From assembly GCA_001770725.1 (NCBI GenBank), contig MERU01000002.1, positions 62,001-126,000 of the forward strand: a DNA stretch of 64,000 bases, read 5' to 3'. The notes under the pieces are model-generated. The model was given only the letters and a program-made list of their open reading frames with translations. It did not search any database and was not told the origin of the DNA. The DNA comes from Burkholderiales bacterium RIFCSPHIGHO2_01_FULL_63_240. Lineage in GTDB: Bacteria > Pseudomonadota > Gammaproteobacteria > Burkholderiales > Burkholderiaceae_C. Positions 42,730 through 51,621 of this stretch are shown here, one piece after another (the stretch's first letter is position 1; every line of letters begins with the position of its first letter). The position numbers and the translations under genes are program-made.

Positions 42730-42756
42730 TCAACCCCGCTTCGTTTCGTCCGATAC
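42730..42756 (+). promoter_or_regulatory. Possible sigma-28 (FliA) promoter before the chemotaxis receptor
   Basis: TCAA, a 15-base spacer, then TCCGATAC, against consensus TAAA-N15-GCCGATAA. Nine of twelve defined bases match. It lies 79 bases before the receptor ATG. Chemoreceptor genes are commonly FliA-dependent, which supports the call. Confidence 0.45.
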
Positions 42757-42834
42757 CGTGTGGCACGTCACGCGGCTGTCGAGTCGGCCGGTGTTCAACC
42801 ACGTCTCATCGGATGAGCGGATTCAGGGGAAATC

Positions 42835-44349
42835 ATGCATTTTTTGTCGCGAGTGATGCTCTCGGTGGCAGGGCCGACAGCGGCCTTGCTGGTGGTGAGC
42901 TCCGGCGTGGTCGTCGGCGCAGGCCTGGTCAAGGGTGGGCTGAACGGCTACTTCGAGCGCGAAGATGCGCTGCACGACGCCGCGACGGAGATGTACGCCC
43001 AGGGACTGCAGAAGGGGCAGGCGCTGCGCAACGTCGTCCTGGACCCGAAGAACCGCAAGGCGTACGAGAACCTCGAGGCCGCGACCAAGGCATTCGATGA
43101 GGCGTTGGGCAAGGCCCGCGCCGCGACCGTCGACGGCGCGGCACTGCAGGAGATTGCCCGGATGACCCAGGCGCACCAGGCGGTGCAAGCCGAGGTGCTG
43201 GCGAGCTCGGCCACCGATCAGTCCGAGGCGATTCGCTTGCTCACGAGCCGGGAAACGCCCAGTTGGCGCGAACTGCGCGGCAAGCTGCTGGAGCTGAAGA
43301 AGCAGGCGGCAGACGAGAAGAACGAGGCACGCCTGGACTTGGCCCGATTCCTGGACACCGCTCAGGCGATGGTGTCTGTTTTGGCCCTGCTTTGCCTGGT
43401 TGGGTGTTCGTGGGCGGCGTTGTCCTTGCGGCGACGCCTGCGCAGCGAGCTGGGGGGCGACCCGGCCGAGGCCCGAGATGTGCTGGCCCGGGTGGAGTCG
43501 GGCGATCTGCTGGTTCAGGTCCCCGTCCAGCCCGGGGACAAGGAAAGCCTGATGGCCTCGATCGACCGCATGCAGAGGGCGCTTCGCGGCCTGGTCGGTG
43601 ACATCAACCGGGTGGCCAGTTCGATGGGGACCGCCACCGGTGAGATCGCCAGTGGCAACGCCGATTTGTCGGTGCGCACGGAGCGTCAGGCCAGCAGCCT
43701 TCAGGAAACGGCGGCGTCGATGGAGCAGCTCACTGGCACGGTGCATAACAACGCCGAGTCGGCCCAACAAGCCAGCAGCCTCTCCGATCAGGCCAACGAG
43801 ATCGCCCGCCAGGGTGGTCAGGCCGTGCAGGACGTGGTCGCGACCATGTCCATGATCAGCCAGCACAGCCAAAAGATCTCCGAGATCACTTCGGTGATCG
43901 ACGGCATCGCCTTCCAGACCAACATCCTGGCCCTGAACGCGGCGGTTGAGGCTGCCCGTGCCGGTGAGCAAGGCCGTGGTTTCGCGGTGGTGGCTGCCGA
44001 GGTCCGTTCCCTGGCGCACCGCAGCGCTCAGGCGGCCAAGGAAATCAAGGGCCTGATTGGCGAGAACGTGGCGAAGGTCGAGCAGGGGGCTGGCCAGGTT
44101 GGCAACGCGGGCGAGACCATGCACGCGGTGGTCTCACAGATCGCGCAGGTGAGCTCCCTGATCCGCGAAATCGCAGCGGCCACATCGGCGCAGGGGCAGG
44201 GCTTGCGAGAAATCAGCCAGGCCGTGACGACCCTGGACGACGCAACGCAGCAGAACGCTGCCCTGGTCGAGCAGAGCACCGCGGCGGCCGAAAGCCTGAA
44301 TCAGCAGGCGCGGATGCTGACCAACCTGGTGTCTCGCTTCAAGGTTTGA
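42835..44349 (+). CDS. Methyl-accepting chemotaxis protein
   Basis: A 504-residue receptor. TM1 is near residues 6-28, the periplasmic helical sensor about 30-180, and TM2 about 181-201 ([17 protein letters not shown]), followed by a HAMP domain and a signalling domain. The hairpin motif, [20 protein letters not shown], is intact and continues [18 protein letters not shown]. The sensor resembles a four-helix-bundle type; the ligand is unknown. A possible sigma-28 promoter lies upstream. Confidence 0.95.
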   Translation: MHFLSRVMLSVAGPTAALLVVSSGVVVGAGLVKGGLNGYFEREDALHDAATEMYAQGLQKGQALRNVVLDPKNRKAYENLEAATKAFDEALGKARAATVDGAALQEIARMTQAHQAVQAEVLASSATDQSEAIRLLTSRETPSWRELRGKLLELKKQAADEKNEARLDLARFLDTAQAMVSVLALLCLVGCSWAALSLRRRLRSELGGDPAEARDVLARVESGDLLVQVPVQPGDKESLMASIDRMQRALRGLVGDINRVASSMGTATGEIASGNADLSVRTERQASSLQETAASMEQLTGTVHNNAESAQQASSLSDQANEIARQGGQAVQDVVATMSMISQHSQKISEITSVIDGIAFQTNILALNAAVEAARAGEQGRGFAVVAAEVRSLAHRSAQAAKEIKGLIGENVAKVEQGAGQVGNAGETMHAVVSQIAQVSSLIREIAAATSAQGQGLREISQAVTTLDDATQQNAALVEQSTAAAESLNQQARMLTNLVSRFKV

Positions 44350-44400
44350 GTTGCTGGCGCTCATTCGTGCCGTGAATGTTTGCGGATTCGAATAATTCAT

Positions 44401-44429
44401 TTGATTCATTGGTCGGCGCTTCCTACACT
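44401..44429 (+). promoter_or_regulatory. Sigma-70-like promoter for the phosphotransferase-SDR pair
   Basis: TTGATT at 44401-44406, a 17-base spacer and TACACT at 44424-44429. It lies 63 bases upstream of the phosphotransferase ATG, in the only AT-rich stretch between the chemoreceptor and that gene. Confidence 0.6.
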
Positions 44430-44491
44430 CGGTGAATCCGTGCCGCCTCGCTGAAGGCGGCGTGCGCATCCACAAGAGGAGACCGCCGCCC

Positions 44492-45577
44492 ATGAGCGAC
44501 GCCAAGAACGAGCAACTGATCGACCAGGCCGGCCAGGTCCGCGCAGGCGAAGAGGTGGACGTGGCCCAGGTCACGGCCTACCTGCAGGCGCAAGGACTGA
44601 AGCTGGAAGGCACGCCCGAACTCAAGCAGTTCCCGGGTGGGGCCTCGAACCTGACCTACCAGCTGAGTTACGCCAACGTCGACCTGATCCTGCGCCGCCC
44701 GCCCTTCGGCCACATCGCCAAATCGGCCCACGACGTGGTGCGCGAGGCCGAGGTCATGCGCAAGCTCAAGCCGGTCTACCCCAAGGTGCCGGTCATTCAC
44801 GCCATCTGCGAGGACACCAGCGTCATCGGCGCGCCCTTCTACGTGATGGAGCGCCTGGTCGGCAACATCCCGCGCCAGAACCTCTCGCCCGAGCTGGGCC
44901 TGGACGAGGCCAAGACCCGCCAGCTGTGCCTGAACGTGCTCGACACCCTGGTCGATTTGCACAAGCTCGACCCCAAGGCCGCCGGCCTGGACACCCTGGG
45001 CAAGGGCGAAGGCTACGTGGCCCGCCAGGTCGAGGGCTGGACCAAGCGCTACCGCGCCGCCCGCACCGATGACGTGGGTGACTTCGAGCAGGTCATGGCC
45101 TGGTTGGCCGAAAAAATGCCCAAGCAGGAAGTGGCCATCCGCCTCATCCACAACGACTTCCGCTTCGACAACGTCGTGCTGGACGTGAACGACCCGCTCA
45201 AGGTCATCGGCGTGCTCGACTGGGAAATGGCCACGCTGGGCGACCCGCTGATGGACCTGGGCAGCTCGCTGGCCTACTGGGTGCAGGCCGACGACGACAT
45301 GTTCATGAAGGGCTCGCGCCGTCAGCCGACCAATGCCAAGGGCATGCTCACGCGCGAAGAGGTGATCCGCTACTACGCCGACAAGACCGGCTTCAGCGTG
45401 GACAACTTCGATTTCTACACGGTGTATGGCCTGTTCCGCCTGGCCGGCATCGCGCAGCAGATCTACAAGCGCTTCAAGGAAGGCAACGCGCGCAACCCGG
45501 CCTTCGCCACCTTCGGGCCTTTCGTGAGCTACCTGGAGCAGCGTTGCCTGGGCATCATCGCCCAGTCGAAGCTGTGA
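44492..45577 (+). CDS. APH-fold phosphotransferase (ACAD10/11-like)
   Basis: A 361-residue kinase-like protein. It carries QFPGGASNLTYQL (nucleotide loop), LILRRPPFGH, the catalytic loop LIHNDFRFDNVVLD near 230, and GVLDWEMATLGDPLMDLG near 252. Such proteins accompany acyl-CoA dehydrogenases and may phosphorylate 4-hydroxyacyl-CoA in fatty-acid breakdown, as human ACAD10/11 do. It precedes an SDR gene by 34 bases; no acyl-CoA dehydrogenase gene is in the window. Confidence 0.88.
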   Translation: MSDAKNEQLIDQAGQVRAGEEVDVAQVTAYLQAQGLKLEGTPELKQFPGGASNLTYQLSYANVDLILRRPPFGHIAKSAHDVVREAEVMRKLKPVYPKVPVIHAICEDTSVIGAPFYVMERLVGNIPRQNLSPELGLDEAKTRQLCLNVLDTLVDLHKLDPKAAGLDTLGKGEGYVARQVEGWTKRYRAARTDDVGDFEQVMAWLAEKMPKQEVAIRLIHNDFRFDNVVLDVNDPLKVIGVLDWEMATLGDPLMDLGSSLAYWVQADDDMFMKGSRRQPTNAKGMLTREEVIRYYADKTGFSVDNFDFYTVYGLFRLAGIAQQIYKRFKEGNARNPAFATFGPFVSYLEQRCLGIIAQSKL

Positions 45578-45611
45578 AGCCCGCCCCGTACAACGTTCGA
45601 CTTTCAGCACC

Positions 45612-46394
45612 ATGAGCAACGCACTGAACCTGAAGAACCCGTTTGACCTGACCGGCAAGGTCGCCCTGGTGACCGGCTCGAGCCGCGGCATCGGCGAGGC
45701 CATTGCCCGCCTGCTGGCTGCGCAGGGCGCGCACGTCATCATCTCCAGCCGCAAGGCCGAGCCCTGCGAGGCCGTCGCCGCGTCCATCCGCGAGGCCGGT
45801 GGCAAGGCCTCGGTGCTGGCCTGCCACATCGGCGAGATGGGACAGATCGACGCCACGTTTGCGGCCATCGAGAAGGACTTCGGTCGCCTTGACATCCTGG
45901 TCAACAACGCGGCCACCAACCCTTACTTCGGCCACATCACCGACACCGACCTCAGCGCCTTTCAGAAGACCGTGGACGTCAACATCCGCGGCTACTTCTT
46001 CATGTGTTCGCGCGGTGCCAAGCTGATGGCCAAGCAAGGTGGCGGCTCGATCATCAACATCGCCTCGGTCAACGGCGTGATCCCGGGCATGGCCCAGGGC
46101 ATCTACTCGATCACCAAGGCGGCCGTGATCTCGATGACGCACGCTTTTGCCAAGGAGTGCGCGACGCAGAAGGTGCGCGTCAACGCCATCCTGCCGGGCG
46201 CGACGGACACCAAGTTCGCCTCGGCGCTGACCACCAACGAGATGATCCTCAAGTCGGTGCTGGCCCACGTGCCGATGAACCGCGTGGCCGACCCGTCGGA
46301 GATGGCGGGTGCAGCGCTGTACCTGGCGTCGGATGCGGCCAGCTACACCACGGGCACCTGCCTGAACGTGGACGGCGGTTACCTGCTGGCCTGA
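45612..46394 (+). CDS. Short-chain dehydrogenase/reductase
   Basis: A 260-residue SDR with the classical motifs TGSSRGIGEAIA near residue 21, NNAATNP near 99, catalytic Ser in NIASVNG and YSITK near 167. It is probably a cytoplasmic NAD(P)-dependent enzyme acting with the kinase encoded just upstream, perhaps in acyl-CoA metabolism. Its 3' end overlaps the convergent DUF72 gene by 16 bases. Confidence 0.93.
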   Translation: MSNALNLKNPFDLTGKVALVTGSSRGIGEAIARLLAAQGAHVIISSRKAEPCEAVAASIREAGGKASVLACHIGEMGQIDATFAAIEKDFGRLDILVNNAATNPYFGHITDTDLSAFQKTVDVNIRGYFFMCSRGAKLMAKQGGGSIINIASVNGVIPGMAQGIYSITKAAVISMTHAFAKECATQKVRVNAILPGATDTKFASALTTNEMILKSVLAHVPMNRVADPSEMAGAALYLASDAASYTTGTCLNVDGGYLLA

Positions 46395-47488
46395 GGCGCC
46401 TCAAGGGGCGTCGGCGCTGCTTCTGCTGCTTTCCACCGCGCCACCACCTCCTGCGCCAGCAAGCCCACGGACAGCGGCGCACAGCCCTCGGCCTTGTTGC
46501 TGATGGACACGTGCACCGGCAGGCCGGCGCGGGCCGTGGCCACGATGACCCGTGCCAGCGTCTGACGCGTTTGCGGATCGGCGTCCTGGATGTGGTCGAA
46601 CGGTGCGTACATGGCGCGGGCGGCTTCGTAGCCGAAGGCCCCGTGCCTGCGGTGCAGGTTCCAGCGGCACACCAGCGGCCCGGGCCACAGGCTGCGCAGC
46701 ATCGGCAACTGGTCCTCGATGGGTGGCATGCGGGCGTGCAGGCCCAGGCAGTAGCTGTGGCCGGTGCGCTTGAGCACCTGCGCCAGCTCAGGGCTGACCA
46801 GGGCGTGGTCACGCACCTCGACGGCGATCACCGCGCCCGGGATGCGGGCCTGCAGGTCGGGCAGCTTGCCCAGCATGTGCTCGAGCTGGTCCATCAGGCG
46901 GCGAGGCTGGCGCAGCCAGTCCTGGGGCAGGGGGCTGATCTGGAACACCAGCGCACCGACCTTGTGGCCCAGCCCTTGCGTTGCTGGCTCGATGAACTCC
47001 CGCAGCGCCAGTTCGGGGTCCAGGAACAGCGGGTTGTGGGCCTTGCCGCGTCCCGACTCGTCGCGCATCAGCGCATCGCTGACCGACGCCGGCGCCTTGA
47101 CGATGAAGCGAAAGCCGTCGGGCACCTGCGAGGCGTAGGTGAGGTACTGGCCCACGCTGAGCGGTTGGTAGAACGAGCGGTCGATGCTGACCGTGCGCAG
47201 CAGCGGGTGCTGGCCGTAGGCGGTCAGGCCGTCCTTGGCCAGGCGGCGCTCGTTGAGCTCGTCGGCCCACACCAGGCCATGCCAGCCGGGGTAGCTCCAT
47301 GACGAGGTGCCCAGTCGCACTTGTTCGGGCAGGCGCCGGGCCAGGTCGGTGTGTTCGGGCAGGGTCGGTGCCGGGGTGACCTGGCCAGCCACGCGGGGCG
47401 CTCGAGGTGCTTTCGAGGGCTGCCCGGTTGGTGCACCGTGCGGCGATGGCGATGGCGAGGGCTCGCCGCCGAACAGGTCGTCCTGCAT
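46379..47488 (-). CDS. DUF72 (YecE-like) TIM-barrel protein
   Basis: A 369-residue protein with an N-terminal Pro/Ser-rich stretch (residues 1-50) and the DUF72 fold from about residue 58 (VRLGTSSWSYPGWHGLVWAD). The typical RFIVKAPASVSDAL and VEVRDHALV strands are present. Function is unknown. ATG 47488 (MQDDLFGG) is chosen; the longer frame (47656) would overlap cysE. It lies 22 bases after cysE on the same strand. Confidence 0.87.
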   Translation of the reverse strand: MQDDLFGGEPSPSPSPHGAPTGQPSKAPRAPRVAGQVTPAPTLPEHTDLARRLPEQVRLGTSSWSYPGWHGLVWADELNERRLAKDGLTAYGQHPLLRTVSIDRSFYQPLSVGQYLTYASQVPDGFRFIVKAPASVSDALMRDESGRGKAHNPLFLDPELALREFIEPATQGLGHKVGALVFQISPLPQDWLRQPRRLMDQLEHMLGKLPDLQARIPGAVIAVEVRDHALVSPELAQVLKRTGHSYCLGLHARMPPIEDQLPMLRSLWPGPLVCRWNLHRRHGAFGYEAARAMYAPFDHIQDADPQTRQTLARVIVATARAGLPVHVSISNKAEGCAPLSVGLLAQEVVARWKAAEAAPTPLEAPQASR

Positions 47489-47510
47489 GCCCGGCGGCGT
47501 CACGGTGGGC

Positions 47511-48311
47511 TCACTTGACCAGGCGGTTGAGCTCGTCGGCGTCGAAGGCCTCGGTCTTCTGGGCGTCCTCGGGCATGCAATCGCGACCCAGCTGGCTCTG
47601 GGCGCAGGCCGCGAGCTTTTCAACCGACTGCCACAGCAGCGCGATCTGGTGCTCATGACCAGAAGCGTGGTCGATCAGGCCGCGCAGCGCCTGCGACAGC
47701 GGGTCGTCGCCCTCGGTCACGCCATAGGCCGAGAAACCCATGCGGGCGGCCACGGCTTCGCGTTCGGCCTGTTTCTCGTCGAGCACCTGCTGCTTGGCCA
47801 CGATGATGCGAGCCGGGTTGCCCACGGCGGTGGCGCCAGGTGGCACAGGCTTGGTGACGACGGCGTTGGAGCCCACGCGGGCGCCATCGCCCACGGTGAA
47901 GCCACCCAGCACCTGGGCGTTCGCGCCAACGATGACGCCACGCCCCAGTGTCGGGTGGCGCTTGGCCCCGCGCGACAGCGAGGTGCCGCCCAGCGTCACC
48001 CCCTGGTAGATGGTGCACTCGTCGCCGATCTCGGCGGTTTCGCCCACCACCACGCCCATGCCATGGTCGATGAAGACGCGCCGGCCCACGCGGGCGCCAG
48101 GGTGGATTTCGATGCCGGTGAAAAAGCGGGACCAGTGCGAAATCCAGCGGCCCAGCCACTTCAGCCCGTGCGTCCAGCACCAGTGCGCGCAGCGGTGCAT
48201 GGCCAGGGCGTGGAGACCGGGGTAGCAGGTCAGGACCTCCCAGGCCGTGCGGGCGGCGGGGTCACGCTCCAGGATGCAGGCGATGTCTTCGCGCAGGCGG
48301 GCAAACAGCAT
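47511..48311 (-). CDS. cysE: Serine O-acetyltransferase
   Basis: A 266-residue enzyme making O-acetylserine for cysteine synthesis. The N-terminal helical domain is about 1-70. A left-handed beta-helix of hexapeptide repeats follows ([36 protein letters not shown]). The catalytic His-Asp pair region is DHGMGVVVG. The tail differs from E. coli CysE, so feedback control by cysteine cannot be judged. It lies 91 bases after trmJ on the same strand. Confidence 0.93.
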   Translation of the reverse strand: MLFARLREDIACILERDPAARTAWEVLTCYPGLHALAMHRCAHWCWTHGLKWLGRWISHWSRFFTGIEIHPGARVGRRVFIDHGMGVVVGETAEIGDECTIYQGVTLGGTSLSRGAKRHPTLGRGVIVGANAQVLGGFTVGDGARVGSNAVVTKPVPPGATAVGNPARIIVAKQQVLDEKQAEREAVAARMGFSAYGVTEGDDPLSQALRGLIDHASGHEHQIALLWQSVEKLAACAQSQLGRDCMPEDAQKTEAFDADELNRLVK

Positions 48312-48402
48312 GAAAGGAATGAGCTTGTGCGGTTTTTGTCTGAGGCAGGAAGTGTAGCCGTGGGGTCAAAAACCTGGCCTGGCGTCGGGACAGGGCCGTT
48401 GC

Positions 48403-49155
48403 TCAGGACTTGCTCTGCTCGATGATCGCCTTGGCGATGCCGCGCAGGATGTGGATGTCCTCCTGGCGCAACTCGGCCCGGTTGAAGAGCTGGTTGAGCC
48501 GGGGCATGAGTTTCTTGGGCGCGGCCGGATCGAGGAAACCCAGCGCCACCAGCGCCTGCTCCAGGTGGCCGAGCATGCCTTGCACCGCCTCGCCACCGGC
48601 CAGGTCGGCGTCCGGTGTGCGGGCCTCGACGGGAAAGCCCCCCAGCGCCATGCGCCATTCGTAGCTCAGCAACTGCACGGCCTGCGACAGGTTGAGCGAG
48701 CCGTAGTCGGGGTTGGTGGGGATGCTGACCACGGCGTGGCAGCGGTAGACATCCTCGTTGGCCATGCCGTGGCGCTCGCTGCCGAACACGAAGGCGAGCC
48801 GGTGACCCAATGCGGCGTGGGTGCGGGCCAGCTCGGCCAGCCCCTCGCGAGGAGCGAGCGTGGGGGGGCCGAAATCACGTGGCGTCATGGCCGTGCCGAT
48901 GGCGTAGCTGACCCCGTCGAGCGCCTCGGCCAGGGTGTCCACGATGCGCGCTCGCACCAGGATGTCGGCCGCGCCGCTGGCCATGGCCACGGTTTCCTCC
49001 TGGCTGAGCACGTCAGGAAAGCGCGGACGCACCAGCACCAGGTCGGAAAAGCCCATGACCTTCATGGCCCGGGCCGTGGCCCCCACGTTGCCGGGGTGGC
49101 TGGTGCCGATCAGGATGAAGCGGGTGGGATCGGGGGGCTGTGACGCAGTGGACAT
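48403..49155 (-). CDS. trmJ: tRNA (cytidine/uridine-2'-O)-methyltransferase TrmJ
   Basis: A 250-residue SPOUT-fold methyltransferase modifying position 32 of tRNA. Motifs are ILIGTSHPGNVGATARAMKV, FVFGSERHGMANEDV (motif 2) and SIPTNPDYGSLNLSQAVQLL (motif 3, knot). I start at ATG 49155; the frame is open to 49227 but that runs into the suhB promoter region. It diverges from suhB. Confidence 0.94.
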   Translation of the reverse strand: MSTASQPPDPTRFILIGTSHPGNVGATARAMKVMGFSDLVLVRPRFPDVLSQEETVAMASGAADILVRARIVDTLAEALDGVSYAIGTAMTPRDFGPPTLAPREGLAELARTHAALGHRLAFVFGSERHGMANEDVYRCHAVVSIPTNPDYGSLNLSQAVQLLSYEWRMALGGFPVEARTPDADLAGGEAVQGMLGHLEQALVALGFLDPAAPKKLMPRLNQLFNRAELRQEDIHILRGIAKAIIEQSKS

Positions 49156-49313
49156 GGGGCGAGGGCAGGGGGTGCAAAAAACGGCGCACTTCGATAGAAT
49201 CGCCGATTCTCTTCGTTCTTTGATCATCGCTGCGCCTTTTTGCTGACCGGGCCCTCGCCATGTGGTGGGGGGAACGTTGCCGGTCGCCTTCGACTTTTTC
49301 AGACGGTCCCAAC

Positions 49314-50339
49314 ATGTCTCAAGCCCTGCATCCCATGCTCAACATCGCCATCAAAGCTGCGCGCGCAGCCGGGGCGATCATCAACCGGGCTTCGCTCGAC
49401 ATCGAGAGGCTGCAGGTGACAGCCAAGTCGCACAACGACTTCGTCACCGAAGTCGATCAGGCCGCAGAACAGGCGATCATCGACATCATCCGCGAGGCCT
49501 ACCCGGGCCACGGCATCCTGGCCGAAGAGTCCGGCCGCACGCAGGGCGCCAAGCACTCCGATTTCGTCTGGATCATCGATCCGCTGGACGGCACCACCAA
49601 CTTCATCCATGGCTTTCCGGTCTACGCGGTCTCCATCGCGCTGGCCTGGCGCGGCCAGGTGCAGCAGGCCGTGGTCTACGACCCGACCCGCAACGACCTG
49701 TTCTACGCATCGCGGGGCAAGGGCGCCTACCTCAATGACCGCCGCATCCGTGTCTCCAAGCGCACCCGCATGCTCGAAGCCCTGATCGGCACGGGCTTTC
49801 CCTTCCGCAAGGGCGACAACTTCCAGCGCTACATGAAGATGTTCGAGGACGTCATGGTGCAGTGCGCCGGCCTGCGCCGCCCGGGCGCGGCCTCGCTGGA
49901 CCTGTGCTACGTGGCCGCCGGCTACTACGACGGTTTCTTTGAAACGGGTCTCAGCCCCTGGGACGTGGCCGCTGGCTCGCTGATGATCACCGAAGCCGGT
50001 GGCCTGGTGGGCAACTTCACGGGCGAGCCAGACTTCCTGTACCAGCGCGAGATCGTGGCCGGCACGCCGCGCATCTACGGCCAGTTGGTCAAGACCCTGG
50101 CGCCTTACACCCGCGTGATCACCGAGGCCGCTGCCGAAGAGGGCGCCGATGGCACGGATGGCACGGATGGCGGCAAGACCCCGGCCGACGAGGTGCTCGG
50201 TGCCCTGCAGGCTGCCGAGGCCGCCCAGGCCGAAGCCCAGCCCGCCGAGGCCCCCAAGCGCCGGCGCATCACCGCCGCGGTCAAGGCCGCCGAAGACAGC
50301 GGTGAGCGCCCGGTGGGGCGCGACGACGCGCCTTTCTGA
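49314..50339 (+). CDS. suhB: Inositol monophosphatase-family protein SuhB
   Basis: A 341-residue protein with the magnesium-dependent phosphatase motif [14 protein letters not shown] near residue 89, ILAEESG near 66, and [17 protein letters not shown] near 219. SuhB also acts in rRNA transcription antitermination. The catalytic domain ends near 268. The following 70 residues are an extra low-complexity tail, including a tandem (DGTDGTDGG) encoded by nine-base repeats at 50147-50172 and a Lys/Arg-rich end. It diverges from trmJ; a weak TAGAAT -10 is at 49195. Confidence 0.92.
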   Translation: MSQALHPMLNIAIKAARAAGAIINRASLDIERLQVTAKSHNDFVTEVDQAAEQAIIDIIREAYPGHGILAEESGRTQGAKHSDFVWIIDPLDGTTNFIHGFPVYAVSIALAWRGQVQQAVVYDPTRNDLFYASRGKGAYLNDRRIRVSKRTRMLEALIGTGFPFRKGDNFQRYMKMFEDVMVQCAGLRRPGAASLDLCYVAAGYYDGFFETGLSPWDVAAGSLMITEAGGLVGNFTGEPDFLYQREIVAGTPRIYGQLVKTLAPYTRVITEAAAEEGADGTDGTDGGKTPADEVLGALQAAEAAQAEAQPAEAPKRRRITAAVKAAEDSGERPVGRDDAPF

Positions 50340-50397
50340 TCCCTTGTTCTGAGATCGGGGGCGCAGTGACCAGGCCCCATTGACCGGTGCCCCCGTC

Positions 50398-51603
50398 ATG
50401 ACCCTTGCACGCACTTGCCTTGCCACCTGCCTTGCCATGATGGGTGGGCTGGTTTCTCCGATTGCCCTGGCCCAATCTCCCGCGCCAGCGGTGGAGCCGG
50501 TGGAGAAGCTGCCACGCGTGGTGAGGGAAGCGGCCGCTTGCGCCCGCATCGCGGACGCCACCGAACGGCTGGCCTGCTACGACGATTGGTCTGCATCGCA
50601 GCCCGCTGCCAAGGCCGTGGCCACCAAGCCTGAGGACGCGAGCAACGTTCCGGTCGAGCCCGCCACGCCAGCTGAGGGTGCGACGCCTGGACAGGGCCTG
50701 AAGGTGGCCAAGGTGGGGGTGGAGGCCGAGTCCGTGGATGGCTGCCACAACCCGGCCCGCACCGAGCTGTCGCGCTTCTGGGAGTTGGAAGATGGCAGCG
50801 ATTGCGGCACCTTCCGCATGCGCGGCTACCGCCCGCTGACGGCCTCGTTCGCGATGGCCGACTACGTGAACAGGCAGCCCACGTCGAGCGCCGAAGGCCG
50901 CTCCGCCACCTCGCCCACGGCCTACCGGCAGGCCGAGAACCGCATCCAGCTGTCGGTGCGAACCAAACTGGCCCAAGGCCTGTTGGTGCCCGGCGAGGGC
51001 TCGCGCCGCGACTCCCTGTGGTTCGCCTACTCTCAGCAGTCCTATTGGCAGCTGTTCACCGGGCGCATCTCCCGGCCCTTCCGCACCACCGATCACGAAC
51101 CTGAGGTCATCTACGTCTACCCGAATGACTGGGGCCTGCCCGGTGGGTGGCGGTGGCGCATGAGCGGCGTCGGGCTGGTTCACCAGTCCAACGGCCAGTC
51201 CTTGCCGCTGTCGCGCAGCTGGAACCGCGTTTACGCGCTGGCCGCGGTCGAACTGGGCAACCGCTGGCAACTCCAGGCCAAGGTCTGGCGCCGGGTGCGC
51301 GAGTCGCATGAGAGCGACGACAACCCGGGCATCTCCAGCTACATCGGACGGGCCGAGTTCAAGGCCGCCTGGAACGTCGATTCGGATCACACGCTCGCTC
51401 TGACGGTTCGCCACAGCCTGACCGAGACCGCGCGGGGCTCCTACCGGTTGGAATGGCTGCGCACGCTGGGCGACTACCGCTTCGGTCTCAAGAGCAACCT
51501 GCGCCTGCACACCCAGCTCTTCAGCGGCTATGGCGACAGCCTGATCGACTACAACCGCCGTCGCACGGTGTTCAGCGTGGGCTTTGCGCTGCTGGACTTC
51601 TGA
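50398..51603 (+). CDS. pldA: Outer-membrane phospholipase A
   Basis: A 401-residue outer-membrane enzyme with a signal peptide (cut after ALAQ near residue 27), an Ala/Pro-rich N-terminal region to about 120, and a beta-barrel. The active-site triad is readable: His262, Ser264 (HQSNG) and Asn276 (SRSWNR), matching the 14-residue spacing of E. coli OMPLA His142/Ser144/Asn156. It ends in Phe, as outer-membrane barrels do. The start has no ribosome site; the ATG follows a hairpin of GGGGGC/GCCCCC. Confidence 0.93.
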   Translation: MTLARTCLATCLAMMGGLVSPIALAQSPAPAVEPVEKLPRVVREAAACARIADATERLACYDDWSASQPAAKAVATKPEDASNVPVEPATPAEGATPGQGLKVAKVGVEAESVDGCHNPARTELSRFWELEDGSDCGTFRMRGYRPLTASFAMADYVNRQPTSSAEGRSATSPTAYRQAENRIQLSVRTKLAQGLLVPGEGSRRDSLWFAYSQQSYWQLFTGRISRPFRTTDHEPEVIYVYPNDWGLPGGWRWRMSGVGLVHQSNGQSLPLSRSWNRVYALAAVELGNRWQLQAKVWRRVRESHESDDNPGISSYIGRAEFKAAWNVDSDHTLALTVRHSLTETARGSYRLEWLRTLGDYRFGLKSNLRLHTQLFSGYGDSLIDYNRRRTVFSVGFALLDF

Positions 51604-51621
51604 TGCCCGCCTGGGCGCGGG

